Part shown: piece after piece, positions 1 through 8,215 of the stretch
Layout: every line of letters starts with the position of its first letter
How positions within the stretch are numbered: the stretch's first letter is position 1
Notes under the pieces: model-generated
What the model saw: only the letters and a program-made list of their open reading frames with translations
Databases searched by the model: none
What the model was told of the DNA's origin: nothing
Origin: Porticoccaceae bacterium
Lineage (GTDB): Bacteria > Pseudomonadota > Gammaproteobacteria > Pseudomonadales > Porticoccaceae
Direction: 5' to 3'
Assembly: GCA_023229065.1 (NCBI GenBank)
Contig: JALNZZ010000006.1
Coordinates: 1 to 32,561, forward strand
Length of the DNA: 32,561 bases
Translations under genes and position numbers: made by a program

Positions 1-2
1 AT

Positions 3-599
3 ATCGATAGCGATGCCCACAAGCGCAAAATGCAGAAGCTCAAGGAAAAAGTTGACGCTCGTATTGCCGCCGCCGATACCGAGCGCGGGGTAATGATCCT
101 GCTCACCGGCAATGGCAAGGGCAAGAGCAGCTCGGCCTTTGGCATGGTGATGCGCAGCCTTGGCTACGGCTACAAGGTGGGAGTGGTGCAATTCATCAAG
201 GGCGAGCAATTGTCCGGAGAGGAGATTTACCTTCGCGAGCAGTGTCCACAGGTGAGTTTCTATCAGATGGGCACGGGTTTCACCTGGAATACGCAGGACA
301 AGAGTGCTGATATTGCCGCCGCGGAGAAAACCTGGTCGGTGGTTGAACCCATGTTGCGGGACGATAGTTATCACCTGGTGGTGCTCGACGAACTCACTTA
401 TATGCTGAGTTATGGCTACCTGGACGAAGACCGGGTGCTGGAGGCTCTGGCCAGTCGCCCCGTCGCCCAGTCGGTGGTGGTCACCGGCCGTGGTGGTGGC
501 AGTGCGCTTCGTGAGCTGGCTGACACTGTCACCGAGCTCAAAGACATCAAGCACGCCTACACCGCGGGCATCAAGGCCCGCAAGGGCGTAGATTACTGA
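3..599 (+). CDS. cobO: Corrinoid adenosyltransferase CobO/BtuR, 5' end outside window
   Basis: This enzyme transfers the adenosyl group of ATP to cob(I)alamin, making adenosylcobalamin in the cytoplasm. The protein carries the P-loop TGNGKGKSSSAFG that is diagnostic of the CobO/BtuR (CobA) family, and later the acidic segment VVLDELTYML, which fits the family's second conserved block. The first ATG in the window is at 30, but the frame stays open to the left edge. The residues encoded before that ATG (SDAHKRKMQ) resemble the conserved N-terminal 'RHKxRMQ' of CobO, so the real start probably lies upstream and the gene is 5'-partial here. The stop is at 597-599. It is followed after 14 bp by a BtuC-like permease, so uptake and activation of corrinoids appear to be co-transcribed. 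Family assignment is very secure; only the start is unresolved. Confidence 0.95.
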   Translation: MDSDAHKRKMQKLKEKVDARIAAADTERGVMILLTGNGKGKSSSAFGMVMRSLGYGYKVGVVQFIKGEQLSGEEIYLREQCPQVSFYQMGTGFTWNTQDKSADIAAAEKTWSVVEPMLRDDSYHLVVLDELTYMLSYGYLDEDRVLEALASRPVAQSVVVTGRGGGSALRELADTVTELKDIKHAYTAGIKARKGVDY

Positions 600-613
600 T
601 AGCGGACCCGGTC

Positions 614-1654
614 ATGCGTCCCCTTCAACCGCGCCAGCTGTTGTGGCTATTGTTGATCTTGCTGCCGCTGGCGCTGGTGGTGAGTTTGCTGAGCGGTGCT
701 GTGTTTATCACCCCTGGGGTGTTCTTTGCCACGCTGGGCGACTGGCTGTCGGGTGAGCCTGGTCGCGAGGGGCTGATCCTGTTTTCGATCCGCTTGCCGA
801 GGCTTATTCTTGCAGCCTTGCTAGGGGTGGTGTTGGCGGGGGCCGGGGCTGCCATGCAGGGCCTGTTTCGCAATCCGCTGGCCGACCCATCCTTGATAGG
901 TGTGGCCAGTGGGGCCTCTGCTGGTGCTGGTTTTGTGGTGGTGTTTGGCGGAGCTTTTTTTACCACCGGCTGGCTGGGCATGTCGCTGGTTGCTGTGGGG
1001 GCGTTCGCCGGTGGCTTTATTGCTGTGTTGCTGGTGTATCGGTTGGCGACTTCATCGGCGGGGACGTCGGTGTCCACTATGCTGCTGGCGGGGATTGCCA
1101 TTACTGCCTTGACCGGTGCCCTCAACAGCCTGTTTGGCTTTTTTACTGACAATGACACCCTCCGCCGCATCAGTCTGTGGCAGATGGGCAGCCTGGAGGG
1201 TGCCGGATGGCAGCGGGTCGGGTTTGTTGCTATTGCTGCCGCAGTGACAACGGCGGTGCTGCCGCGCCATAGCCAGGCTCTCAACGCACTGCTACTGGGG
1301 GAGTCCGAAGCCCGCCATCTGGGGGTGGATGTAGAAGCTCTCAAGCGGCGGGTGATTTTGCTCACTGCCTTTGTCGTGGGCATCGGTGTTGCGACTGCGG
1401 GTATCGTCGCTTTTGTCGGCTTGATGGTGCCCCACTGGGTGCGCTTGTTGATTGGCCCCGATCACCGTCACCTGATCCCTTGCTCGCTACTGATGGGCGC
1501 TTTGTTCCTGGTGGTAGCAGATACGCTGGCGCGAGTTTTAATCCTGCCCGCCGAGCTGCCCACCGGGGTAATTACGGCCATGATCGGCGCCCCCTTTTTC
1601 GTCTCGCTACTGATCCAGCAGCGCCGCCGCCACGTCGGGGGAGTGCTGCCGTGA
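614..1654 (+). CDS. btuC: FecCD/BtuC-family ABC transporter permease, probably cobalamin
   Basis: This 346-residue polytopic inner-membrane protein belongs to the FecCD/BtuC family, the permeases of type II importers for B12, haem and siderophores. Visible family features are the segment SIRLPRLILAALLGVVLAGA near residues 58-77, the block MQGLFRNPLADPSLIGVASG, and the C-terminal GLMVPHWVRLLIGPDHRHLIP, which corresponds to the loop that contacts the ATPase. About ten hydrophobic segments are evident and the length matches BtuC-like proteins (about 330-350). The substrate cannot be read from the permease itself. The cobO gene upstream and the BtuF-like protein downstream make vitamin B12 the best inference, with haem or ferric siderophore as alternatives. 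The next gene begins 10 bp after its stop. Confidence 0.9.
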   Translation: MRPLQPRQLLWLLLILLPLALVVSLLSGAVFITPGVFFATLGDWLSGEPGREGLILFSIRLPRLILAALLGVVLAGAGAAMQGLFRNPLADPSLIGVASGASAGAGFVVVFGGAFFTTGWLGMSLVAVGAFAGGFIAVLLVYRLATSSAGTSVSTMLLAGIAITALTGALNSLFGFFTDNDTLRRISLWQMGSLEGAGWQRVGFVAIAAAVTTAVLPRHSQALNALLLGESEARHLGVDVEALKRRVILLTAFVVGIGVATAGIVAFVGLMVPHWVRLLIGPDHRHLIPCSLLMGALFLVVADTLARVLILPAELPTGVITAMIGAPFFVSLLIQQRRRHVGGVLP

Positions 1655-1664
1655 GCTCAGTGCC

Positions 1665-2456
1665 ATGACGCTGGCTATGCAGGGCGTGGGTCTTCAGCTC
1701 AACGGTGTGTCGTTGCTGGAGGGTATCGACTTCACTGTAAAAGGGGGAGAGATCCTCGCCATTCTTGGCCCCAATGGCGCCGGCAAGAGCACGTTATTGA
1801 AGGTATTGAGCGGTGAATGCGAGCCCAGTCAGGGTGCCGTCATGTTCAACGGCCACCCTATTCGTGAGTGGCCAGCGGCAGAGCGGGCGCGCAGCATGGG
1901 TATTCTGCCGCAGGGCGCTTCCCTCGACTTTCCGTTCACCGTGGAAGAAGTGGTAATGCTGGGCCGCACTCCTCACGATAGTGGTCAGCGGCAGGATGCG
2001 GCCATTGTCAGGAAGGCGCTGGAGGCGGTGGATGGCAGCCATTTGCGGAAGCGGCTTTATACGCATCTGTCCGGAGGCGAAAAGCAGCGGGTACAGCTGG
2101 CCAGGGTTCTGGCGCAAATATGGAAGGACGAAGGGAGTGCCGGCGAGGCCGACGACCCTGTGCGCTATTTGATTCTCGATGAGCCAACCGCCTCCTTTGA
2201 CCTGGCTCATCAGCAGCTGACCCTGGATCTGGTGGGACGTCTGGCCAGCCAGGGTTTTGGGGTAGTGATGGTGCTCCACGACCTCAATATGGCGGCCCGT
2301 TGCGCCTCTGCCATGTTGCTGCTCAGTTGTGGTCGGATGGCGGAGTACGGCTTGCCGCACCGGGTGCTCACGCCCGCTACCATCCGCAAGGTATTTGCTG
2401 TCGATGCCTTGGTGCAGCCTCATCCTCTTACAGGCAACCCTCTGGTTATCACATGA
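1665..2456 (+). CDS. btuD: ABC transporter ATP-binding protein, HmuV/BtuD type
   Basis: This is the ATPase of the importer formed with the preceding permease. It has Walker A GPNGAGKST at residues 35-43, a Q-loop region (ILPQGASLDFPFTVEEVV), the ABC signature LSGGE at 135-139, Walker B ending in LILDEPT (D172/E173) and the switch histidine in VLHDLNMAA. The 263-residue length is typical. In sequence style it is closest to haem-import ATPases of the HmuV type ('FPFTVEEVVMLGR', 'ARVLAQ'), so automatic annotation may call it a haem transporter. Its partners here are cobO and a BtuF-like binding protein, which argue for B12. Its stop overlaps the start of the binding-protein gene by ATGA (2453-2456), implying translational coupling. 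Confidence 0.88.
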   Translation: MTLAMQGVGLQLNGVSLLEGIDFTVKGGEILAILGPNGAGKSTLLKVLSGECEPSQGAVMFNGHPIREWPAAERARSMGILPQGASLDFPFTVEEVVMLGRTPHDSGQRQDAAIVRKALEAVDGSHLRKRLYTHLSGGEKQRVQLARVLAQIWKDEGSAGEADDPVRYLILDEPTASFDLAHQQLTLDLVGRLASQGFGVVMVLHDLNMAARCASAMLLLSCGRMAEYGLPHRVLTPATIRKVFAVDALVQPHPLTGNPLVIT

Positions 2457-3349
2457 GAAGTCTGGGGTTGCTCGGAGTAGTGCTACTGGCGAGTTTATCG
2501 CTTACCGCTGCTGTAGCCTCACCGGTGTCAGTGCGCGACGCCAGTGGATACCAGGTGGACCTGAAACAGCCGGCGAAGCGCATTGTCAGCCTCAGCCCAC
2601 ATATCACTGAGCAGCTGTTTGCCATAGGCGCAGGCGAACTCATTGTCGGCACCGTGGAGTGGAGCGATTACCCCGAGGCTGCGCGAAATGTTCCGCGGGT
2701 GGGCAGTAGCAGTGCCATCAATTATGAAATTGTAATGCGACTTGATCCGGATCTGGTGCTGGCCTGGCGCAGCGGTAACGGCGATCAGGTGGTAGCACGG
2801 TTGCGGGCATTAGGGTTTGTGGTTCACGTTCAGGAGCCAGAGCGCCTGGAAGACATACCGCGGGAGCTGAGTCAACTGGGCGTGCTCGTCGGGCATGAAG
2901 ATCAGGCGGCTGTCGTGGTCGACGATTTCAACACCCGGATAGCAGCGCTGCGGGAGACATACGCGGAGCGTCCCGTGGTGCAGGTTTTCCAGCAGATCTG
3001 GGGCCAGCCGCTGATTACTCTCAACGGCGACCATCTGGCATCAGACATCATCCGGCTGTGTGGTGGTCACAATATCTTTGCCGATGCGGCCACTCTGGTG
3101 GTCAACACCAGTCTTGAAGCTGTACTGCTGCGCGACCCCGAGCTGATTATTGTCACCGAGTCTGACAGTGATCTGACGGCTTCGCTCAGGGCCTGGCAAA
3201 AACGGCCTGGCATCCGGGCTGTCGCCAACGGCCAGGTAACAGCCATTGATCCCGACTTGCTACAGCGTCATGGGCCTCGTATCGCTGACGGTGCAGAGCA
3301 AGTCTGTGAGGCGATTGAGCGAGCGAGACGGGCGCGGCGAGAGGGTTAG
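2453..3349 (+). CDS. btuF: Cobalamin-binding periplasmic protein BtuF
   Basis: This is the periplasmic substrate-binding component of the B12 importer. The 298-residue protein begins with a hydrophobic signal peptide ending near VASPVS, so it is exported. The body shows BtuF landmarks: RIVSLSPHITEQLFAIGAG, the VEWSDYPEAA segment, LDPDLVLAWRSGN, the CGGHNIF motif, and near the C-terminus RHGPRIADGAEQVCEAI. These correspond closely to E. coli BtuF, as remembered by eye, rather than to haem-binding proteins. The start at 2453 is chosen because it overlaps the ATPase stop (ATGA) and yields a proper signal peptide; a longer frame open from 2300 would lie inside the ATPase gene and lack one. It is the last gene of the apparent cobO-btuCDF operon, followed by 256 bp before the next gene. 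Confidence 0.9.
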   Translation: MRSLGLLGVVLLASLSLTAAVASPVSVRDASGYQVDLKQPAKRIVSLSPHITEQLFAIGAGELIVGTVEWSDYPEAARNVPRVGSSSAINYEIVMRLDPDLVLAWRSGNGDQVVARLRALGFVVHVQEPERLEDIPRELSQLGVLVGHEDQAAVVVDDFNTRIAALRETYAERPVVQVFQQIWGQPLITLNGDHLASDIIRLCGGHNIFADAATLVVNTSLEAVLLRDPELIIVTESDSDLTASLRAWQKRPGIRAVANGQVTAIDPDLLQRHGPRIADGAEQVCEAIERARRARREG

Positions 3350-3513
3350 GCAAGCCCAGGATGCCCTCCTGTCAGAGTAGGGCGGTGGTTGGTGTGTTTA
3401 ATCTCCGGAGGCGCTTTTTACGCGTCGTTGTTTCGCTTCCTCCACTCTTTCCTTCTTTCATTCAAGGCAGCGATGCAGAGAGCGATCTAACGGATATAAA
3501 AAAATCAAACAGG

Positions 3514-3523
3514 AATCATTATT
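3514..3523 (+). promoter_or_regulatory. Weak Fur-like half site upstream of the siderophore receptor
   Basis: The ten bases AATCATTATT match nine of ten bases of the right half of the classical Fur consensus (AATCATTATC). The left half is poorly matched, so the full 19-bp site scores only about 11 of 19. It lies about 80 bp before the start of a TonB-dependent siderophore receptor, where Fur control would be expected. This is a low-confidence call by eye. No convincing -35/-10 pair could be fixed around it. Confidence 0.25.
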
Positions 3524-3605
3524 GTTTGCATTGGCGTTTTGTGAGGAGTAGGCTTTCGGTCTGTACATTTATTGATCAAATAACTTCTGCATAAAAGAGG
3601 CCGCC

Positions 3606-5684
3606 ATGAACACTCGCCTATTGAGACGGACGGGGCTTGCCCTCGCTGTCACCTCTGTAACCCCATTTGTCGGTGCCACAGAAATTGTTGAAGAAATCCT
3701 CATCGTGGGGGTGCGGGACAATCGAGCGAGCGAGGGAGCCACGGGGCTGATGATGGATATCAAAAGCACGCCTCAGTCGATCAGTTTAGTAACACGCGAC
3801 ATGATGGACAGTTTTGGCGCCACCGATATCAATTCTGCGCTGGAGCTGGTGACAGGTGTTCAGGTGGAACGCTGGGAGACGAACCGCACCAATTACCTGT
3901 CACGGGGTTTCGAGATCAAAAATACTCAGATCGATGGCGTTGGCCTGCCCAACAATTGGGGGCTTGTGACAGGGGCGATCGACGCCTTCGGCTATGAGAA
4001 GATCGAAGTTATCCGCGGTGCCAATGGTCTTTTGACCGGGATTGGTAATGCCTCGGGGACCATCAACTATGTGCGCAAGAGACCGGCCAATGAGCAGCAA
4101 GGTGTAGTGCGTGCGGTGGGAGCTTCCCATGACCGCTATCGTCTGGAAGCAGATTACTCCACACCTTTTACTGAACGAGGAGAGTGGGCAGGGCGGCTGG
4201 TCGTTGCACACGAGAAAGCGGGTTCCTGGCTGCGCGGCATGAGCGATGACCGGACTTTCGTCTACGGCGTGGTCGACGGCCAGGTGAGCGACAATGGCAC
4301 TCTGGCGGTAGGCTACTCCTGGCAGGAAGCCAACACTAACGGCAATATGTGGGGAGGTTTGGTGTTCGCCAACAGCGACGGCACCCAGGCCAGCTGGAGC
4401 CGCAGTGCCTCCACGGCCCAGGACTGGAGCCGCTGGGATACGATCAACCAGAGTGCCTTCGTAGAGTACAGCTACCATTTCGCCAACAACTGGAATGCCG
4501 AACTCTCCTACAATTACCGCGCCATGGACGACGACAGCGTGCTGTTCTTCGCCTCCAGTTATACCGGGCTCGACCCGCAAACCGGCGAGGGGTTGTCGGG
4601 CTGGCCGGGCAAGTGGCTGACGGAGGATCGCGCTCATCTGTTGGACCTGAAGGTCAATGGCGAATACGGTCTGTTCGGCAATAGCCACGAGCTGGTGTTC
4701 GGTATCAGTTATTCCGAGGGGCGACGCACCATGTACATGAACCCCGCCGATGCCAGCGAGCCAGCATTCGGCCTGATGCCCGCCTTTCCCTATCGCGGCG
4801 ATGCGGTGCCCGAACCGGCATGGGGTGCCAGAGTGAAGGACAGCCGCACCGACGACGAGCTCATCCGCTACTACGGTGCCACGCGTCTGCACTTTGGACG
4901 ATTCAAGACCATCCTGGGGGTCAATGCCATCGATTTTGAGCGCGATGCCACGACACAGAGTACCAGGTTGAGCGAAACGGAAGTCAGCCCTTATGTCGGG
5001 CTGACCGTCGATATCACCGATAACCTGCTCGCCTATGCCAGCTACTCTGATATCTACGAGCCGCAGGACAAGTACGACGCCAATCGGGTGTATCTGGCGC
5101 CCAGCAAGGGTGTGAACTACGAAGTTGGGGTGAAGGCCGACTGGTTCGATGGCCGCCTGCTGACCACCCTGGCGTTGTTCCGGGCCGAGCAGGAGGGGCT
5201 CGGCGTCTACGCCGGTTTCGATCCCGACACCGCGCAGTATTTCTATGTGGGAGAGGATGTTGAATCCCAGGGTTATGAAGTCGAGGTCAGCGGTTGGCTG
5301 AACGATTATGTATCAGTGAACGTCGGTTTCACCTCTCTCGACCTGGAGGACGAAGCGGGCGACGATACCTACCAGTGGGTGCCCCGCGAGACGGTCAACT
5401 TTGCCCTCAACCTGACCGTGCCAGGCTTTGAAGCGGTTACTCTGGGGGTGGGGGGGCGCTGGCAAGCCAAGACGTCGCGAGTGGATAGTTACACGGGTGT
5501 GAATATCGAGCAGGACGATTACCTCACTCTGGATACCTATGCCCGCTGGCGCCTGGATGAGCACTCCACCCTGCAAGTGAACGTCGACAATCTCACTGAC
5601 GAAAAGTACATCACCAGTTTGTATGAAATCGGTTACTACGCTGCACCGTGCACCTATAGCCTGAGTTACAGCTACGCTTTTTGA
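3606..5684 (+). CDS. TonB-dependent siderophore receptor
   Basis: This 692-residue outer-membrane receptor probably imports a ferric siderophore using energy from TonB. It has an N-terminal signal peptide (about residues 1-24, ending VGA) and a TonB-box-like stretch EEILIVG just after it. The plug domain contains STPQSISLVTRDMM, an IDGVGLP segment and the hallmark IEVIRGANGLLTGIGNASGTI. A long beta-barrel follows and ends in aromatic Phe (SYSYAF), the usual barrel terminus. The pattern is that of the FhuE/FpvA-like siderophore receptor group rather than BtuB. The neighbours downstream (DUF3649, PepSY, DUF3325) are typical of siderophore uptake loci. The start is preceded by AAGAGG. The exact siderophore cannot be told from sequence. 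The B12 genes upstream might suggest corrinoid transport, but the plug features do not favour that. Confidence 0.9.
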   Translation: MNTRLLRRTGLALAVTSVTPFVGATEIVEEILIVGVRDNRASEGATGLMMDIKSTPQSISLVTRDMMDSFGATDINSALELVTGVQVERWETNRTNYLSRGFEIKNTQIDGVGLPNNWGLVTGAIDAFGYEKIEVIRGANGLLTGIGNASGTINYVRKRPANEQQGVVRAVGASHDRYRLEADYSTPFTERGEWAGRLVVAHEKAGSWLRGMSDDRTFVYGVVDGQVSDNGTLAVGYSWQEANTNGNMWGGLVFANSDGTQASWSRSASTAQDWSRWDTINQSAFVEYSYHFANNWNAELSYNYRAMDDDSVLFFASSYTGLDPQTGEGLSGWPGKWLTEDRAHLLDLKVNGEYGLFGNSHELVFGISYSEGRRTMYMNPADASEPAFGLMPAFPYRGDAVPEPAWGARVKDSRTDDELIRYYGATRLHFGRFKTILGVNAIDFERDATTQSTRLSETEVSPYVGLTVDITDNLLAYASYSDIYEPQDKYDANRVYLAPSKGVNYEVGVKADWFDGRLLTTLALFRAEQEGLGVYAGFDPDTAQYFYVGEDVESQGYEVEVSGWLNDYVSVNVGFTSLDLEDEAGDDTYQWVPRETVNFALNLTVPGFEAVTLGVGGRWQAKTSRVDSYTGVNIEQDDYLTLDTYARWRLDEHSTLQVNVDNLTDEKYITSLYEIGYYAAPCTYSLSYSYAF

Positions 5685-5705
5685 GTGAACACCCGGAGGA
5701 TCGGC

Positions 5706-5993
5706 ATGAAAACCGCGACGATCACACCGCTGCACATCCTGTCCCGCACCGCTGCGGCACTGCTGGGCGGCTACTGTTTCGTGTGGGGCTTCACCACCCT
5801 GGGCATCGCGCTGGCGGTAACGTTGGGGATGTCCTTCGGCGAGGCGCGCACCCTGTCTTACCTGCTGGCGTTTCTGCTGTTTACCGCGGTGTTCTGCTGG
5901 GCTTTTGCCACTGCCAGCCTCGGGCGCGCCTGGCTGCTGCTGGCCGGCGGTGGCGCGGTGATGACGCTGCTCGGCTGGCTGCTGGCCAACTGA
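5706..5993 (+). CDS. DUF3649 small membrane protein of iron uptake locus
   Basis: This 95-residue protein is almost entirely hydrophobic, with three predicted membrane helices (around residues 13-40, 48-68 and 72-93). Size, composition and position between a TonB siderophore receptor and a PepSY protein match the DUF3649 family, whose members recur in siderophore uptake clusters but whose biochemical role is unknown to me. I chose the ATG at 5706 because GGAGGA ends 5 bp before it. A GTG at 5685 directly after the receptor stop would add seven polar residues and lacks a ribosome binding site. It probably acts in the inner membrane with the two genes that follow. Confidence 0.8.
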   Translation: MKTATITPLHILSRTAAALLGGYCFVWGFTTLGIALAVTLGMSFGEARTLSYLLAFLLFTAVFCWAFATASLGRAWLLLAGGGAVMTLLGWLLAN

Positions 5994-6015
5994 GCACAAC
6001 GGGGAGAAGACGACG

Positions 6016-7683
6016 ATGTTACAGACCTTTCGACAATCCATGGCATGGCTGCACACCTGGTTCGGGCTGGTGCTCGGCTTTGTCTTGATGGCGGTCTTCT
6101 TTTTTGGATCGCTGTCGGTGTTCGATCGTGAAATCGATCGCTGGGCACTGCCGGAAACCCGCTTTGAGCCGCAGCCCATGCCGTCCTACGACAACCTGTT
6201 GGCGGATGTCTTCCCGAATATGGAAGCCGAGGAGGAAGAGCTGGACGCTGCCCGCAAGCGCATCGGCGGTGAGTTACCGGCACAGTTGCAACCTGTCGGC
6301 TGGGGCGCCTACACCACTCACCGCGATCCGGTGCTGGATGTCTTTACCGAATACTCGGTGCCTAACCCGGCGGATCCCTTTGACCATGTTCACGGCCATC
6401 TGACACTCGACCCCCGCAACGGGACAGTGCTACCCCACGACAGGCTCAAGATTGGTAGTGAGTTCTTCTATCCGCTGCACTACAGCTTGCATATTCAATG
6501 GCAGCAGCTCGGCACCTGGATCGTCGGTGTGGCGGCACTGATTATGCTGGTGGCGCTGGTGAGTGGAGTGATCATCCATCGCCGCTTGTTCCGCGAGCTG
6601 TTCACTTTTCGACCCGGCAAGCGCACCCAGCGCAGCAGTCTGGATCTGCACAACCTCACCGGCGTGGTGGCTTTGCCCTTTCACTTTATCTTCGCCTTGT
6701 CCGGGCTGACGATCTTCGCTTTCCTTTACCTGCCGGTGGGCGAGACCGTGCTCACCACGCCGGCGCAGGCCCACCTGATGGAAGAGGCCGTGAGCCGCGG
6801 ACTACCCTTCGAACCGGCTGGCGAGCCCGCTCCCATCGCCTCGGTGGACGCCATGGTGATGGAAGCCAAAAAACGCTGGGCCGAGCGCGGCATGCCTGGC
6901 GAGGTCGGCTTTCTATGGGTTACCCATCCTGGGGATCGCAACAGTTTCGTGAGCCTGTTTCGTGCGGGCAGCGATCGGGTCGCGTTTGTGGGCCAAGGCG
7001 TTCACTTTGATGCTGTCAGCGGTAGAGTGCTTTATGAGGAGCCGCCACCCAGTGTAGTCGCGGGTATCAACGAGTTTCTCACCGGTCTGCATTTGCAGCA
7101 CTTCGAGCACTGGCCACTGCGCTGGCTCTATGTGCTGGGCGGGCTGCTTGGCTGCACCTGCATCGCCACCGGCTTTATCTTTTTCACCGAAAAGCGTAAA
7201 CGCAATCTCAAAGATGCAGCGTTGGTGCGCCGGGTCGATGCCCTGGCAGTCACCGCGGTAACGGGCATGGTGGTGGCGGCTGGCACGATCCTGGTGGCCA
7301 ATCGCCTGCTGCCGGTGGCGTTGCCTCATCGCGGTACCTGGGAGGAGGTGGTCTTCTGGCTGGCCTGGCTGCTGGCCTTCGCGCACGCTATATGGCGCGG
7401 CAGGGCAGTACCGGGCTCCCTGTCGCCCGCCTGGCGCGAACAGTGCTGGGCAATAGCACTGCTGGCGGTGACAGCGGTGGTGCTCAACTGGATTACCACT
7501 GGCGATCATCTACTGAAGACGCTGATTACGGAGCGCTACTGGCCGGTGGCCGGTCTCGATCTGGCCTTGCTGGCGAGTGCCGCGATCGCGATTCGCGTCG
7601 CCTTCCTGTTGCGCGGTCGCGAGCGCGCCACTGCATTTGTGGATTCGCAGGGCTCTCGTGCTCTGGAGGTGGTGCGTGGTTGA
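6016..7683 (+). CDS. PepSY-domain inner-membrane protein, ferric-siderophore reductase family
   Basis: This 555-residue protein belongs to the PepSY_TM family that includes FoxB and PiuB. Some of these are inner-membrane, haem-containing reductases that release iron from siderophores in the periplasm. Membrane segments are visible near residues 15-37, 165-190, 215-242 and 360-385, with further helices in the C-terminal third. Histidines that could bind haem lie at or near the helices (HTWFG, HNLTG, the PFHFIFALSG helix, LHLQHFEHW). A periplasmic PepSY-like region lies between the first two helices. The ATG at 6016 follows GGGGAGA at good distance. It sits between DUF3649 and DUF3325 genes, the usual order in siderophore loci. 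Reductase activity is inferred from the family, not visible directly. Confidence 0.87.
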   Translation: MLQTFRQSMAWLHTWFGLVLGFVLMAVFFFGSLSVFDREIDRWALPETRFEPQPMPSYDNLLADVFPNMEAEEEELDAARKRIGGELPAQLQPVGWGAYTTHRDPVLDVFTEYSVPNPADPFDHVHGHLTLDPRNGTVLPHDRLKIGSEFFYPLHYSLHIQWQQLGTWIVGVAALIMLVALVSGVIIHRRLFRELFTFRPGKRTQRSSLDLHNLTGVVALPFHFIFALSGLTIFAFLYLPVGETVLTTPAQAHLMEEAVSRGLPFEPAGEPAPIASVDAMVMEAKKRWAERGMPGEVGFLWVTHPGDRNSFVSLFRAGSDRVAFVGQGVHFDAVSGRVLYEEPPPSVVAGINEFLTGLHLQHFEHWPLRWLYVLGGLLGCTCIATGFIFFTEKRKRNLKDAALVRRVDALAVTAVTGMVVAAGTILVANRLLPVALPHRGTWEEVVFWLAWLLAFAHAIWRGRAVPGSLSPAWREQCWAIALLAVTAVVLNWITTGDHLLKTLITERYWPVAGLDLALLASAAIAIRVAFLLRGRERATAFVDSQGSRALEVVRG

Positions 7684-7981
7684 GTCGCTGTTGTTGGCAC
7701 TGGGGGTCGCCAGCGGATTTATCGGCATGGGCTGGCTGGCGTTGTCGATGAGCCAGCACTGGCAGCAAGTTCGAGACACATCCTTGCCGCCAGCGAAGCT
7801 ATTGCGAGCACTCGCGGCGGTCGCACTGTTAACTTCCCTGTTCCTGTGCCTGTGGGTGGACCATCCCTCGATAGCCGTTCTGGTATGGGTAATGGTGATT
7901 TCCGCCTCGGCATTTTTGGTGGCGATGTTGCTGGCTTGGCGGCCTCGCTGGTTAAAACCGCTGGTGTCTTGGGCTCACTGA
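7676..7981 (+). CDS. DUF3325 small membrane protein of iron uptake locus
   Basis: This 101-residue hydrophobic protein has three predicted membrane helices and matches DUF3325-type proteins that end DUF3649-PepSY-DUF3325 iron gene sets. The start is a GTG at 7676, chosen because GGAGG lies 6 bp upstream and because it overlaps the end of the PepSY gene by 8 bp. The frame continues further upstream, from 7577, but that part lies inside the PepSY gene and has shadow-like composition. The biochemical role is unknown. Its context suggests it assists the putative ferric-siderophore reductase. Confidence 0.8.
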   Translation: MVESLLLALGVASGFIGMGWLALSMSQHWQQVRDTSLPPAKLLRALAAVALLTSLFLCLWVDHPSIAVLVWVMVISASAFLVAMLLAWRPRWLKPLVSWAH

Positions 7982-8146
7982 TGTTTGTTTTGGATCCTGT
8001 GTTGCAAATTAGAAACAATATAACCCACTGTTTTGTATAGCTAATCTTTCATTCTGTGCCTCGGTGTTTTGTTTTGGCAACAGAATTCTTCGTTTGAAAA
8101 TGACGGCGCAAGCTAAGTTGCTGATATCGGGGGCTTTTGTAATCTT

Positions 8147-8160
8147 GGCATAAAGAATGC
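8147..8160 (+). promoter_or_regulatory. Possible sigma-54 type -24/-12 promoter
   Basis: The string TTGGCATAAAGAATGCT contains GG at 8147-8148 and GC at 8159-8160 with the exact 10-bp gap required between the -24 and -12 elements of RpoN promoters. It deviates from the full consensus at several flanking bases. Transcription would start near 8172, ahead of the EF-hand gene. No activator site was identified, and a sigma-70 promoter in the same region is not excluded. Confidence 0.25.
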
Positions 8161-8161
8161 T

Positions 8162-8211
8162 CCTCCAATAGGGCGTAACAATTTACGTGGTTCAAAATGA
8201 CTTATTGGAGG
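8162..8211 (+). promoter_or_regulatory. Leader hairpin that can mask the EF-hand gene's ribosome binding site
   Basis: CCTCCAATA at 8162-8170 is the perfect reverse complement of TATTGGAGG at 8203-8211, and the right arm contains the whole GGAGG ribosome binding site (8207-8211) of the gene starting at 8216. The stem can extend inward by a G-U and a G-C pair. The enclosed loop holds a second hairpin, CGTAA (8174-8178) with TTACG (8183-8187). If transcription begins upstream of 8162, the mRNA leader would fold with the ribosome binding site paired. This could make translation depend on temperature, a small RNA or a protein. If transcription starts at the possible RpoN site (near 8172), most of the left arm would be absent. 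Confidence 0.45.
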
Positions 8212-8215
8212 CTTT

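Noticed and set aside
2300..2452. Earlier start for btuF inside the ATPase gene
   Set aside because: It would remove the signal peptide from the N-terminus and overlap the ATPase by 150 bp. The ATGA overlap at 2453 is the better start.
3900..4892. Long minus-strand open frame opposite the TonB receptor
   Set aside because: It is a reverse-strand shadow of a GC-rich gene. The receptor on the plus strand has complete family motifs and this frame has none.
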